From assembly GCF_035222275.1 (NCBI RefSeq), contig NW_026946359.1, forward strand, positions 1,054,001-1,118,000: 64,000 nt of DNA. The letters are read 5' to 3'. This DNA comes from Podospora bellae-mahoneyi. Its lineage: Eukaryota; Ascomycota; Sordariomycetes; Sordariales; Podosporaceae. Both the position numbers and the translations under genes were made by a program. Numbering within the stretch: the first letter of the stretch is position 1; each line of letters starts with the position of its first letter. The notes beneath the pieces were generated by a model. The model was given only the letters and a program-made list of their open reading frames with translations, was not told the DNA's origin and searched no databases. Shown here piece by piece: positions 1-11,528 of this stretch.

Positions 1-239
1 GATGGCCCTTGTGATCCCCTGCCATGCTGATGCCGCACAGCACCGGTTCTTGGACAACGGCCAAGCAGCCAAGTAAACCAACCCCTTTTCATACCGATGC
101 AATGGGTATGGATCTTTTATCATCCTCTCACTCCAAGTGTGTGTGCTGGCCTTTGCCTTGAATGCAAATCCTTGTCTTTGACTCATTTCCTGCTTTTACT
201 TTTATTTTCTTGCCTTTCTTGCCCGCCCGTCTTTGATAG

Positions 240-800
240 CATCGTGTAGGTACCTAGACACTATATTTTATACCCACGCTTTGATCATAGACACTGTGAG
301 CTTAGAGAATGTCTACCACAAGTTCAGAGGATAAGGATATAGTGCCTAGATAAAGTCGGATAATATTATGCATAGGCTCAAGATCTGAGCTTATACATAC
401 CACTCACCGAACATCAAATAGATACTATATTCTCTATTTGATCTTAGATAATAGCTACTATAAGCTTAGATGTCATCCTTAATAAGTTTAGAGTGTAGGG
501 GTATATCTATCACAGGCTCGGAGGTTACTGTGTATAAGTGTAAACTCTAAGCCTACAGATACTGTTACCGAGCACAAAATAGACATAACATGTCATATCC
601 AAGCTCAGATAGTGTCCTTGATGAGCTTAAATTGTAAGTGTAAGGTGTCTCTTACAAGCTTGGGTAATCTTATGCATAAGCTTAGACAGTGAGGGTGCAA
701 ATCTTCCTTATGATTTAGCTGTGCAGAGGAAGATGAGAGAAATCTATTTACATGTGTGCTGAAGGGATCTGCTCTCTGGGCCTTATACTGTATAGCCAAA
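240..800. repeat. AT-rich degenerate short repeats
   Basis: This stretch repeats variants of a short phrase built around AGCTTAGA or AAGCTCAGA, followed by GTGT/GTCCTT-like and TTATGCATA-like stretches. The phrase recurs about every 50-100 bases in both orientations (for example near 299, 470, 600 and 680). No convincing reading frame is present. Base composition is lower in GC than the rest of the window. It may be a satellite-like remnant or a transposon worn down by repeat-induced point mutation; the sequence alone does not decide. Confidence 0.4.
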
Positions 801-2825
801 CAATGACTTCTACAAATTCAAAATACAAACGTACTACGTCTTCTTCACCATCATCCACTATCCGGGGTTCCTCTGCTCGCAGTTGAGTTGGCAAAAGACA
901 TTGTTGCCACGAGTTCTATTTGTGGGTGGGCTCCTCGGTGGTTATGTTTGGGATGATTCTATGGACGTTATGCTCCGGTGGGTGAAAATCCGGAATCTGG
1001 CGAAGGTACGAGTAGTTTCTCCTTGAATCCTGTTCAGTTTGCTAGTGCATAGCTCTCTGGCTGTTCTCAAGGGTAGTGAGCACACTTGGTGGGCTTTGCT
1101 GGTTGTCCTTGATTGCAGCATGGTGGAGTCCCGGCGTCAGCAGCGCCCAGATTCGGACTTCCCCCCTGTGAGAGACTTGAGGAGAGTTGATTTTCGTGTA
1201 TCTCTCATGGCAGGGGCCAAATGGCTGCTCTTTGTCTTCTCTCTGTAGGAAGCTTGATTGAGGACATTGAATTTTTCGGAATGGGACGGGGTGTCTTTGG
1301 CTTAGGTAGGTAGCCTTCTGAGCCGTAAATTTCTCTGGGACGAGATGGTTCCCATTTGGGAGGGAAAAAGAAGGGGTGTATGATATAGCTTGTTGACTCT
1401 GGAAAGTGGTGGGAGCTTGTGCAGTACTGTGATGATAGGTAGCTGATGCGGTCGGGAATTTATTCTGCTCCTGCTTGGCAATTTTGAGAAACTAGTAGAT
1501 CAATGTAGGTATTTTCTCACTTTCAAGTGAAGAAGTTATATATCTGTGAATGTATGTGTCAAAGCCGGACAGTCATGGTGGAGTTGCCAGCGATGCCTTC
1601 TATGATGCATACCTTGATATTTGCTTCACAAGTGGAGTTAACGTTCATTGTAGAATCGAAGCCAAAAGCAGTAAATGGAAGTATCACGGGCAGTGTGTGC
1701 AAGAAGTATTACAGTTTTGACGCAAACGAATCTCAGGGTAGCCAGGCCGTGCATCTGACGATACAGATGATACTCTGCGCAAGGAAAGGGATGTGCACGG
1801 ACCAGATTCAGGGGCTTGTTGACTTGGCTGTTAGGAGAGTGATGCAGAAAGCGGTCCGTTGCCTGGATGTCTGTGTTACCTGTGGTATTGAAGCTCATGA
1901 TCTCCTCTGTGTATGTGATCTCAACTTGATATTGGAAGGCCCTAGGCGGAAGGGCCTGGTTCATTGCCAGTGTGGGGGTACCGACGCCGAAATGGGATGG
2001 CCGAGCAAGAAAATGTGCTCCCCGGGGGAGACACCTCGAGAACGAGGGGTAGTTACCGACTGAGTTGCTCCGGGGGTGCTTCGAGGGGTACAGTTTGCTC
2101 TTTTGGAAGTTCGCGGTATCCTGTCCTCTCCCCCCATTCCATACCAAACTCTGCTATCCTCTCCTCTCTTCTTCTCTTCCTCTCACGCAACCATTCCTCA
2201 ACCTTCTAACAGCTAATGTCGAACAGAAACGAATGACCCAGCACCCTTTGATCCAAGTGCTCGATATTCTTTGTGCGCTTCCTCTCATCAACAACGTCCT
2301 TTGTGCCTGCGGTTGGCGCTCCTCCAGAGCACGGGCACAAAAAGCAGCTGTGAGGATCCAGGTATGTTGCTCCTTCGGGCCCATCTCCTCACCAAGGCCA
2401 TCAAAAATGCGAACTTGGGCATCAGAATATTGGCCGCAATTGCTATTTTTTGGAAAGATGTGTGTTGCGGCTTGTACTGCGGCTCATAACGCGGCTTGGG
2501 CGGCTCCTGATGCCCTACTGCACCTTCTCAGTTATCCTTCACTCAACCTTCCCACTTTGCCTCGACCAATGACGGTTGCCGATTTCGTCAACAGCGCCAT
2601 TGCTAACTCAGACTGCATCGCAGCTTCCGCCAGATCTGTACCCTCACGACTTCCTCTTCTGTGGTTCAACATTTCCGCTGCAGCATCATCTCTGGCAACC
2701 TTCCAATTGTGAGCAGCTGAGGTACGTTCATTTCTTTTGCTCTGGTGGCCCTCGTGTCAGTCTGAAAGTATCTCCATTTTCAAGAATGAGAACTGATTGG
2801 GCTTCGACCTCAGAAACCACCGAGC
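801..2825 (+). other. Intergenic and probable 5' leader of the 2826 gene
   Basis: No gene is convincing here. Open frames at 1527-2063 and 2065-2712 lack domain character and conflict with each other. From about 2,100 the strand becomes pyrimidine-rich, as fungal leaders are. A likely leader intron runs 2722-2813, with donor GTACGT, branch-like ACTGATT and acceptor CTCAG, ending 12 bases before the ATG at 2826. Another donor-like GTATGT lies near 2361. Confidence 0.35.
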
Positions 2826-5813
2826 ATGATTGGAAAGGACGACCCAGGCGCTGAGGCTATGCCCTCCAGGGGCCATCCACCACCTGAGGGTTCAACCGTC
2901 ATCGTCCCACCTGGACCAGCCCCCAAAAGATCAATCACCCCCAAGGGCACACTGTTCACCAATCTAGGCGAAGCCCATCTAGCCATCACGGCCAGAGTGG
3001 CAGCCAAAATCGCCGGTCAAGCTGTCCCTGCTTTGCCGGTCGTCACTCCTTGCCAGTCACCGACTGCGCCTCTTCATGAGCCCCGTCCAAAAGACAACTT
3101 GCCGCTGGCGTCACACATGGAGTTTGTCAAATCTTCCCACCTTGCCAACGGACGTTGCTTGACTGGCTATGCTCCCAACGTATCGATTGCTGAGAAGAAG
3201 CATGAAGAGGGTTCGCAAACCTCTCTGACACCATCTCCCGATACGATCCTGCCCAGTCATTATGACGATTTCAACCCTGACCTTGACTGGGTACATGGTC
3301 CCGGTCCAGAAATATGCTCAAAGCGCCGGACCAGAGAGACCGGAAGCACAGTTGAGAACATCTATCAACAATACCTCCCTTCGGAACCTTCAACCGTCAA
3401 CCCTCAGTCTGTCGCCCGTAGTTCACCGCCCACAAACAGAGCGCATCCTCAGTCGCCGGATAGGGGAAATGGGAATAGCAACAATGACCACTACATCTTG
3501 GCTCGTTCCTTGACCAACTATCCATCCAAGCCTAACCATGTCGACGATGGCACCCGTCCGAGTAAGCAACGTCGCAAACTGTATGATACAGCTGGCGATG
3601 CTCCCAGCGTTCCTCTCCCGGAGCTGCCAGTTGCGAGGCGCTCTGCCCACTACTACGACAGTCATCTCCATGGGTATGATGATCCACCAACTCCGTCGGG
3701 GATGTCAGTTTCCAATACTCAAGTGCTACTTGACAGATACAGTGATCACAGTCAGCTAGCTCAAGATGAAGGCTTTTCAGAAGAAGCCATAGTTGCCGGG
3801 GCCTCACCAAAGAGCGAGCTTGACGGCACTGAGTTGGAGTTGTCATCACACAGCGCCCATGAACGGCTGAAGGAGAGGCTTGACAGGCTACACTACGCAT
3901 GCAATGCTGGTCTCGCCGAATATTCTACAGGCGCGCTTACTTCGGAGTCGGACGAAGACCCATTCAAGTACGATCGCAAGTCTTACCACGCGCTCCTCCA
4001 GCCAGTTCGAGAAAGGGAAGTAAGCCTAGCCCTTCAGCAGTTGACTGGCATTACCGAATCAGCGACGCCAGTGGACGAGATGCCACAGGACTCTGGACAG
4101 CCTGTCTTACAAAGCAGAAACCCATACCTGAACAGACTGCAGTCCTATAAGACTCCAGAAGCTGAAGACGCTTGGGAGGATCAAAAAGATCCAAACGAAA
4201 TCAAAATTACGGTTCAACGTCGCCCTTCTAGTTTCTCACCAGCCCCTCAGTCCGAACTTCCAACTCAGAGCCGCAACTTGACTCAGGACTGGAGGACCAG
4301 TTACTGCAATGACCATTTCCATCAACCCCAGAGTGAAGGCGGTGACTGGGAAACAGTTGGCACCAATGTGGGAGGTCAGTTTGGCAGCAACCTTGCATGT
4401 GCCTCTGGTAGTGGTCTGAGTGGAAACCCGGCCCTCAAGATCACTAGTGACAGCATTGCGAACTACTCAGACTGCAGTTCCTTTGGCCCATCCCAATACG
4501 ATGCCTTCACGTCTACTGAGCGAATTCTCCAGCATCCGACAGCCGATCAGAACCCCACCGACCAGCTGTTCAGAAACATAAAAGACACAGGGCGCCCGGT
4601 TTTTCTCCCAAAGCCACGAGTAAATCGTGCTAATGGATATCCCTTGGACTCAGTTCGACATTTTACAGATGCAAATACCACATCAAGCGGTTCTACAGCT
4701 AGAAGCGCTCTTCTCGAGAAGATCAGTGCTCGTCTGCGTCGAAATAAAGAACAGCAGAAGAGCGACAACCCTTTCCAAGTGCTTCCGAACACTTCGGTGC
4801 CTCATCTTTCTGATGTTTATGAGCTGGAGGACATGGGCCCTGGCCAGCGTGCCATCAACAACGGGGTTGAAGCCCTCGGTTTGAACAAGGAAAATCGACT
4901 TACGCCTCCTAATCAAGAATCGAGTCTCATGGCGAAGGGATCGCCCACCCTTTTCAGCTTCCCACTCATCCCATTACAGGAAGCCGTTAAAAAGCAAGCC
5001 ATCAGACGGGCAAGTGGAGAAGACGATTTGACTTTGACCACCACCAGAACCCGCCAGGGCTCCAGTGTTTTGTCTTCCAGAGCCACGCAGAGAACTACTC
5101 CACCAACGCCCTGTACGACAAAGCCACAGCAATACTCGCCTCCTACTCCTAGTCTCGCAAGACCTCCTCCCACGCATCTTCGCCGGCCCACTGGACTAGG
5201 AATCCCTGATACTGCTACGCCATACCCTGCATACCAGATGAACAAGGGCTTTGATAGAGACGAACAAAATCTTGCCACGGCTTCACCCCTCAGCAGCGGC
5301 AGTCCTCCCATCTACGGACGAGCAGTTTTCCCTCGCTCCTGCAGAAATATCTTTGGCGATGCGCGCGCAGATCCTCCTCGAAAATCCACAAGAAGCAGTT
5401 ATGGGTTTCCAGTCATGTTGCGCAGGTCAACCCACAAGAGAAAGACGACCCGTGAGAAGAGAGATGCACTCCGGCAACCAGGGGAATCCCCAAAGCCCGG
5501 CCCGGTTGTCGACCCGGAGACAGCAGATGCCTTCGTTTTGTCTGGCGAAGATGCGTACATCTCATGGGACAATCAAAGAAAGCGTCGACTGTTCTACTAT
5601 GGTGCGCTTGCCGTGTGCATTTTCCCCTTCCTGACCTTGTTGGTCTACCATGGAGCTTTCGATCCTTTTCTTGTCTGGTGGACAGAAGGCGAGGTACGCC
5701 GGATGACTCGCAGGCAACGTCACGTTGTGGCTATTGTTGGAAGCACCATCGCAGCTGTTTGGCTTGCTGCCATTGCCGTGGTTGTTACTCTTCTTGTCAG
5801 CACAAAGACTTGA
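2826..5813 (+). CDS. Large low-complexity protein with two C-terminal membrane segments
   Basis: Uninterrupted 995-codon frame with no intron needed. Residues 1 to about 900 are rich in Ser, Pro, Thr, Gln and Arg without a recognisable domain, which suggests a long disordered cytosolic part. At the C terminus are two hydrophobic helices, about 922-943 and 967-990, separated by a loop with the basic stretch RRMTRRQR. A basic patch (RRSTHKRKTTREKR) sits near residue 875. This looks like a C-terminally anchored membrane protein of the kind often catalogued as a sordariomycete serine-rich or hypothetical protein; that placement is recollection. No catalytic motif is visible. The start at 2826 follows the probable leader intron and is the first ATG of the frame. 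Confidence 0.75.
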   Translation: MIGKDDPGAEAMPSRGHPPPEGSTVIVPPGPAPKRSITPKGTLFTNLGEAHLAITARVAAKIAGQAVPALPVVTPCQSPTAPLHEPRPKDNLPLASHMEFVKSSHLANGRCLTGYAPNVSIAEKKHEEGSQTSLTPSPDTILPSHYDDFNPDLDWVHGPGPEICSKRRTRETGSTVENIYQQYLPSEPSTVNPQSVARSSPPTNRAHPQSPDRGNGNSNNDHYILARSLTNYPSKPNHVDDGTRPSKQRRKLYDTAGDAPSVPLPELPVARRSAHYYDSHLHGYDDPPTPSGMSVSNTQVLLDRYSDHSQLAQDEGFSEEAIVAGASPKSELDGTELELSSHSAHERLKERLDRLHYACNAGLAEYSTGALTSESDEDPFKYDRKSYHALLQPVREREVSLALQQLTGITESATPVDEMPQDSGQPVLQSRNPYLNRLQSYKTPEAEDAWEDQKDPNEIKITVQRRPSSFSPAPQSELPTQSRNLTQDWRTSYCNDHFHQPQSEGGDWETVGTNVGGQFGSNLACASGSGLSGNPALKITSDSIANYSDCSSFGPSQYDAFTSTERILQHPTADQNPTDQLFRNIKDTGRPVFLPKPRVNRANGYPLDSVRHFTDANTTSSGSTARSALLEKISARLRRNKEQQKSDNPFQVLPNTSVPHLSDVYELEDMGPGQRAINNGVEALGLNKENRLTPPNQESSLMAKGSPTLFSFPLIPLQEAVKKQAIRRASGEDDLTLTTTRTRQGSSVLSSRATQRTTPPTPCTTKPQQYSPPTPSLARPPPTHLRRPTGLGIPDTATPYPAYQMNKGFDRDEQNLATASPLSSGSPPIYGRAVFPRSCRNIFGDARADPPRKSTRSSYGFPVMLRRSTHKRKTTREKRDALRQPGESPKPGPVVDPETADAFVLSGEDAYISWDNQRKRRLFYYGALAVCIFPFLTLLVYHGAFDPFLVWWTEGEVRRMTRRQRHVVAIVGSTIAAVWLAAIAVVVTLLVSTKT

Positions 5814-7161
5814 GTAGTGGTATCATACCTATGAGCCACTTTGTACTCGTAATCAGCGAGTTTGTTTGCATCGGAAAATTTGGAGGATCTTTGGGGAGAT
5901 TTCGTGACAGTTCTTGGTCAGGTTCTGTGTCTCTTTTCGTCATCTTTGGCATGAGTGTCATGGAAAGAAGGAGGATTTTTGTGACAGCAAAGCTGGTAGC
6001 TTTGTGAGGTGGATGGCCTTTTGTTTGAGCTAACTCGAGGCACATGTCTGGCAACAAGGTGATTTTGGTGTTGTTTTGCGGATTTTGGAGGCTGTATCTG
6101 CGGTGGCGCTATGATGAACATGGTGGAGTTTATGGGAGGTGACAGCAACGTTTTCGAGATGTCAGGAGAGGTCGGGCTATCGACTTGTGAAGCCCTGCTC
6201 TCATATGATCAGTCGGCCGGAGTTTCTTTTCAGCTTTTCTCGCTTTTTCGCATTCCCGTGTCGACCGGTACACAATATCCAGCAGCTGTTATTTGTCAAC
6301 ATTTTATTGCCGGCCTCCTGAGACGACACAAGGGCGCCATGTCAGTTACGTTCGGCTCCTATCGGCTCCCGTTTTTCATTCTCCTTGAACCAGCAGCGGT
6401 TCCAGCAAAAGGTCTGGACAGAGTTATTTTATATCCGGAGGAAGACCATGGATATGGGATTGCAACCACAGGTTGAGAGTTGGGTGTTTGGGCATTTATT
6501 CGGGGGCAATAGGGAAGGATTTGGCGGGGAAAAGGATGGTATGGAACCAACACGGACATATTTTGTCTCTTTTGTTAGGGATCGCAAACAAGCGCTGTAT
6601 TCATTTCAGTCTGTGACGTGGCGGTGTTTTCTGCTGGTTATGTGCCGTTATGTTTTTCGTTAATTTCTTCCTCTTGCTTGTTCTTGTCGTTCACGGTCCT
6701 GTTAGGGGCCAGAATCAGATTATTCCTCCTGTTTCATGGGATCTTGAATCGGGAACACACTGGACATATGGGGGGATTTCATGTTTCATCGGGTTCGTTG
6801 CTTTCTGAATGTGTAGGCCTTTGCATTCTGTTGGCGTGTTTGAATTTGCGATGAGTTTTGTTTGTACAACTAGGCAGCTCTCTGCCGGGGAAATGGCATG
6901 TTACTCGAGATATGGTCGACAGCTTAGCCAATACATTCTTGTAAAACTCTCGGATCCATACAAGATTTGTTTGTGACTGTTTGGTATCAAGCGCTGTGTG
7001 CTAACTGATGGTGATGTTAGTATCTGCAAATGTTTTTTAGACTGAGGGAATGAATCCTACGTAGAAAACCAGTCTATCCATGAACCTCTGATCTACCATT
7101 TACTCTCTCGCCATTTTATATTTTATATACCTTTTCCCCCTCTTCCTGAGCTATACCAGCT
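5814..7161. other. Intergenic, 3' flanks of two convergent genes
   Basis: The space holds the 3' end of the 2826 gene and of the minus-strand HYPK-like gene. Short open frames here (up to about 120 codons) show no protein-like pattern. I see no RNA gene or repeat. Confidence 0.4.
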
Positions 7162-7604
7162 TCAAAAAGCGGGCTGCAAAAACGCCCTAATCGTCTTGAC
7201 GGCATCACCGTCGTTCTGCCTGAGCAATTCTGTTGCCCTGGCCTTGCTGACCTCGAATTCAGCGACCTGTTTACTTCACCATTAGCTCCCCTTCCTTTTT
7301 TTTTTGTTCGTATAGGTTGACCAACCAAAAGCGAGACGTCGGCCGCATCAACCTTGACTTTGCTCTTGGCCGACGCCTCGACGGGGGGCTTCTTCTCCGA
7401 GACGGCCGAGACAGAGTTCAGGGCGTTGGTCGCGGCTGCTTGGTCGACTTGGGTGGAGGTGTTGTCGGTGGTGTTGTTGGAGTCGAGGTTGGAGAGGGCG
7501 GCGGCTGCTTTGCGGTCTTCGGCTGAGGCGGCGGGTTTGGAGGTTGTTGTTTCGATGTCGTCTGTTGCGCCTTCGTGGATTGTGGGGGGTTGGGGTTCGG
7601 CCAT
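7162..7604 (-). CDS. HYPK-like NatA auxiliary protein (UBA-like C terminus)
   Basis: Two exons on the minus strand: 7604-7326 and 7266-7162, with a 59-nt intron (donor GTTGGT, acceptor AACAG). They join in phase 0 to give 127 residues. The N-terminal half is acidic and low in complexity, starting MAEPQPPTIHEG. The C-terminal ~45 residues read DVSLLV, AEFEVSKARATELLRQNDGD and AVKTIRAF, the pattern of the HYPK/NAC-alpha UBA-like domain that ends the huntingtin-interacting protein K family. HYPK binds the ribosome-associated NatA N-terminal acetyltransferase (Naa15/Naa10) and tunes its activity. An upstream in-frame ATG exists 35 codons earlier, but it adds only Pro/Ser/Thr low-complexity sequence; the chosen start matches the family. 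It lies head to head with the DAHP synthase gene. Confidence 0.85.
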
Positions 7605-8197
7605 CTTTGGGGGAATTGGGAGGTGGTGGGTTGGGGATGGGCATATAACGGGAGAATTTGGTGGTGATGGTGTCGATGGTGTTGATGTCCGGCAGGATGG
7701 ATCAAGCAATGTGGGGTTGAGGGGCAGCTTTTGGAGGTTGAGGGGCGCTAGGCTGGATTGGGGGGTTAGGGGATCCGCTCTTATTCAGAGGGAGGAGGGG
7801 TGGTGATTGGTCAATTTTGGGAGTGGGGGGGTTTTCTTTATTAGGAACGGAGCAGACCCTGGTACCCTTGTGACGATCATTCTTGGGTTTTGAGAGCCTA
7901 GAAGAGGTCAGATTTCGGTTTCGGGGAGGGGCATGAGTCAATTCAACTTTTGGGCATGAGCTGAGAAAGAGCAACACGGATTTTTTTGGTCTACGTGGAA
8001 GGTTCTTTGGGTATATATATATTCCCACACAACTTTTGGGTTTTTCTTCCTGGATATTCAACTCCAACGGCGGCGGTCTTTTTTTGTTCGTTTGACAACG
8101 GACGGTTTTTGGTGGTGGGGTCAAAAAAAAGAAGGTTTCGAGAAGCATTAACTATACGGCACTTCATACTCGCTCACCACTCAAACCCCGCGGCGAG
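7605..8197. promoter_or_regulatory. Shared divergent promoter region (HYPK / DAHP synthase)
   Basis: The 593 bases separate two divergent start codons, so both promoters must lie here or overlap. Homopurine/homopyrimidine tracts and a TATATATAT-like stretch near 8013-8020 are visible. No binding site could be assigned with confidence. Confidence 0.4.
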
Positions 8198-9644
8198 ATG
8201 AGCTCAACAACACCACAGTGGACTCCCGACTCGTGGAGGTCAAAACCCGTCAAGCAATGCCCCCAGTACCCCGACCAAAAGGCCCTTCAGAAGTCTCTGG
8301 CTGAGCTCAAGAAGTTGCCCCCCATCGTCCACCCGAGGGAGATTGTCAAGCTCAAGGAGCACCTTAGGGATGTGGCTCAGGGCAAGGCGTTCTTGCTGCA
8401 GGGTGGTGACTGTGCTGAGCTGTTTGACTACTGCCAGCAGGATGTTATTGAGAGCAAGATCAAGCTGCTTTTGCAGATGAGTCTTGTGCTGATTTGGGGT
8501 GCTGACAAGAGGGTTGTGCGGATTGGGCGTATGGCTGGGCAGTATGCGAAGCCGCGGTCGAGTCCGATGGAGATGGTTGATGGGAGGGAGGTTCCTTCGT
8601 TCAGGGGTGATATCCTGAATGGGTTCAGTGTTGATGAGAGAGAGCTGGACCCTAACCGCTTGGTCAAGTAAGACTCACCTTTCCCTGCCACTCTCACAAG
8701 TTGATGCTAATGCTTACCGCAGGGCTTACCACCACTCGGCTGCCACGCTGAACTACATTCGTGCTGCCATCTCTTCTGGCATTGCGGACTTGCATCGCCC
8801 TCTGGACTGGGGTCTCGGCCACGTCCGTGATCCCGCACTGAAGGCCAAGTACCAAGAAGCTGTCGACTTCCTTACGGACATGCTCCGCTTCATGCAGACC
8901 ATCGGTGCCGACAAGTCCCACAATCTCGATACCGTCGATCTCTTCACCTCCCACGAGGGTCTGTTACTGGAATACGAGCAATCCCTCACCCGTCTCCTCG
9001 ACACCCCTTCCGCTCCCGGCACCCCCAGCAAAAAGGAGTACTACGACACATCAGCCCACTTCCTCTGGATCGGCGACCGCACCCGCCAGCTCGACCACGC
9101 CCACGTCGAGTTCTTTCGCGGTATCGCCAACCCCCTCGGCGTCAAAATCGGACCTACCACCCCCGCCTCCGACCTGCTGGACATGCTCCGCACCCTCAAC
9201 CCGGACCGCGAGCCAGGCAAGATCACGCTCATCACCCGCTACGGCGCCTCCAAGGTCGCCGACCTGCTCCCCGCGCACATCCGCGCGGTGGAGGACTCGG
9301 AGTACAAGCAGACGGTTGTCTGGCAGTGCGACCCCATGCACGGCAACACGCAGTCCGTCAGCGGGGGGATCAAGACGAGGAGGTTCAGCGACATCTTTAG
9401 CGAGCTGCAGCAGACGTTGAGGATTCACAAGGAGCAGGGGAGTTATTTGGGGGGTGTTCACCTGGAGCTTACGGGGGATGCGGTGACGGAGTGTTTGGGG
9501 GGTAGTGAGGGGCTGGATGAGGATGACTTGTCGACGAATTACACGAGCTTTTGCGATCCAAGGTTGAATGAGAAGCAGGCGTTGGAGTTGGCGTTTTTGG
9601 TGGCGGATCATTATAGGTGTGAGAGGAAGGAGAAGAGGGCGTAA
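8198..9644 (+). CDS. 3-deoxy-D-arabino-heptulosonate-7-phosphate synthase, class II
   Basis: First enzyme of the shikimate pathway: condenses phosphoenolpyruvate and erythrose-4-phosphate to DAHP, feeding aromatic amino acid synthesis. Exons 8198-8667 and 8723-9644 flank a 55-nt intron (GTAAGA...CGCAG) and join to 463 residues, the usual length of the class. Class II (plant-type) hallmarks are all present: GGDCAE, RIGRMAGQYAKPRS, GDRTRQLDHAHVEFFRGI, PLGVKIGPTT, DPMHGNT and GGVHLELTGDAVTEC. These contain the metal and substrate ligands of the family. The class II enzyme is unrelated in sequence to the class I Aro3/Aro4 isozymes. In Neurospora the class II enzyme is the tryptophan-sensitive form, by recollection. 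Confidence 0.95.
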
Positions 9645-11528
9645 GAGTGGGTTTTGGTCTGGGATTGGGAGTTCAAAAAAAAAGTTAGGGGGTTTAGTGG
9701 TAATTCGGCAATTGTTTCTCGTTATATGCTTGTTAGAACTGTCGTTTGAGGTACGTTGACTATATTTCAGGCTTACGGGTTACTTTGAAGATATCTGTCT
9801 TGGATATCTTCAATGCCTTCGATGCATAGTCAACTGATTTGCCACCTCCATGTCCCTTTCGTATCTGGCAAGTCCTCATTTATGGCGATTGTCAGATCAA
9901 CTGCTTTTCTTACTTTTGATATATTATGAGGCTTTTCTGGACACCGTAGACAGGGCTGGCAGCAATGCCGGCGTGGGTCATTCTTTGTAGCCAGTCCTGG
10001 TCCGGCACGTGGCTGTCAGGTTTTTACACTGTTGATGATGGGCGGACAGCGCGAAAATAGCGAGTGAACCACCGAGAACCGTCGTGATCTTTATAGATCA
10101 TCTATGGCTGTTTAGGAGTGTCGGTATTGTATTCCGGAAGTATGCCGTGAATAACAGCCATTGCCCTGCTGTGTTTCGTCATCTCCAGGCATACAGTTCA
10201 AAATAGGTGGTGATATGCACGTCAGGTTGTCAAACCATATTGTCAGCCCCAGACGTCTGGCTGTCTCGGTGCTCGCCGGAGGCAATTGGAAAAGACAGCA
10301 CATAAAAGCATGCAACACTCCCAAAATTCGAGGCGGCCAATGGACGTGATGGTCCCGGTGACAGGAGCCAATCGCCGAGGGACTGGATCACCATCGTTTG
10401 CTGTTGCGCCGCTCGGGTAAGGGTAGATGGACAGCGGGACGGGAAGCCTCGTGCTCTGGCTGGTTGGGAAATCAACAGAGATTTCCATCGCGGTGGCCAA
10501 TCTGGGCTCTGAAGGGTCCTTTTTTGCAACTGCCGTCTCCGCCTGGATTTTGTGTTGTTGATGGTGGTTGGAGAGGTTTGGGCTCTGTTCAACCTCGGGG
10601 CTCTGCTTGCCCCAGTTGAGCGCCCGGGTCTATCAGTGGCCTGTGGGCAGGCTTTCTCGCACCAAAAGTCACCTGCGTTGGGGCACGTGCATGGCGCTCG
10701 CTGAACCTGGAACATCCTCTCGTCGCCTGCCCCAGCTCATCACCACCTTGCAGGCTTGCATCGTGACATTGGAGATGGCATGGAGGTTTCCTCCAGCTCG
10801 TGGCACTAGTGCTGCAGGTGCTTGAAGTGTGCACTTTGCCGCATCCATACCTGCCGCCTCCCGAAGACAGCAAGCACACCGCCGAGCACCATGATGTATT
10901 TTTTCCACCATCGTCGTTTGCTGTTCTTGGTCTTGGCCAGTTGCTTTTTCCAGACCGCTCCCGCTCGCCCATATCCGTTGATTGACGGCTGCGGACGATG
11001 CAAATGGCCTTCAAAATGGACCAGACGAGCCAGGAGATGCAGAATCGACTGTCGATATGCTCCAGAGATGCACGCCTATATGGGCATTGATCCACGGACG
11101 ATGGTCTGCTGGCGCCGTCTTCCTCCATTGGTCTTGGGTGACGAAACTGCGGGCCACTAAACCAAACAGCTGGACCAACTGCGAGGGAGAGGGTGGTTTT
11201 CCGTTCGGATGACAGAGAAAAAACGTAGGTGCTACATTCTCCTCACTCTCTCGCTCTTCTCGCTTCCACTCTTCCGATTCCGAACCTCTGTGTGAGACAC
11301 CGGTTTCCGATCTGGGTTTTGATTCTCTTTTCCGGCTTCCGGATTCAGCATTTCGAACCTCTTCGTCTATACTTTTGTTTTCTTCCAAGTGACGTCTCAT
11401 TGCCTTGTTCCAATTGTGGTCAAACCTACACCTAGACCTCTCTGTCTTCATGGAGTCCTGACAAACATACCTACCCCTGTCGTGGTCACTTCTTTTCTCT
11501 CCTGCTACCTTGAATTCGAGTATGTCCG
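9645..11528. other. Intergenic and long 5' leader of the SprT-like gene
   Basis: No gene is convincing. A minus-strand frame at 10806-11003 encodes a basic patch, a hydrophobic stretch and a basic end (KKYIMVLGGVLAVFGRR) and could be part of a small membrane protein, but it lacks support. From about 11,220 the plus strand is rich in CT tracts, consistent with a promoter and leader for the gene at 11529. Confidence 0.35.

Noticed and set aside
1527-2712. Open frames of 178 and 215 codons upstream of the 2826 gene
   Set aside because: They compete with each other and with a minus-strand frame, lack domain character, and lie in a pyrimidine-rich leader with intron signals.
10589-11160. Overlapping frames on both strands, including a small basic-hydrophobic minus-strand peptide and a plus-strand signal-peptide-like start
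   Set aside because: The frames are mutually exclusive mirror images with no family pattern; kept only as a remark in the intergenic entry.
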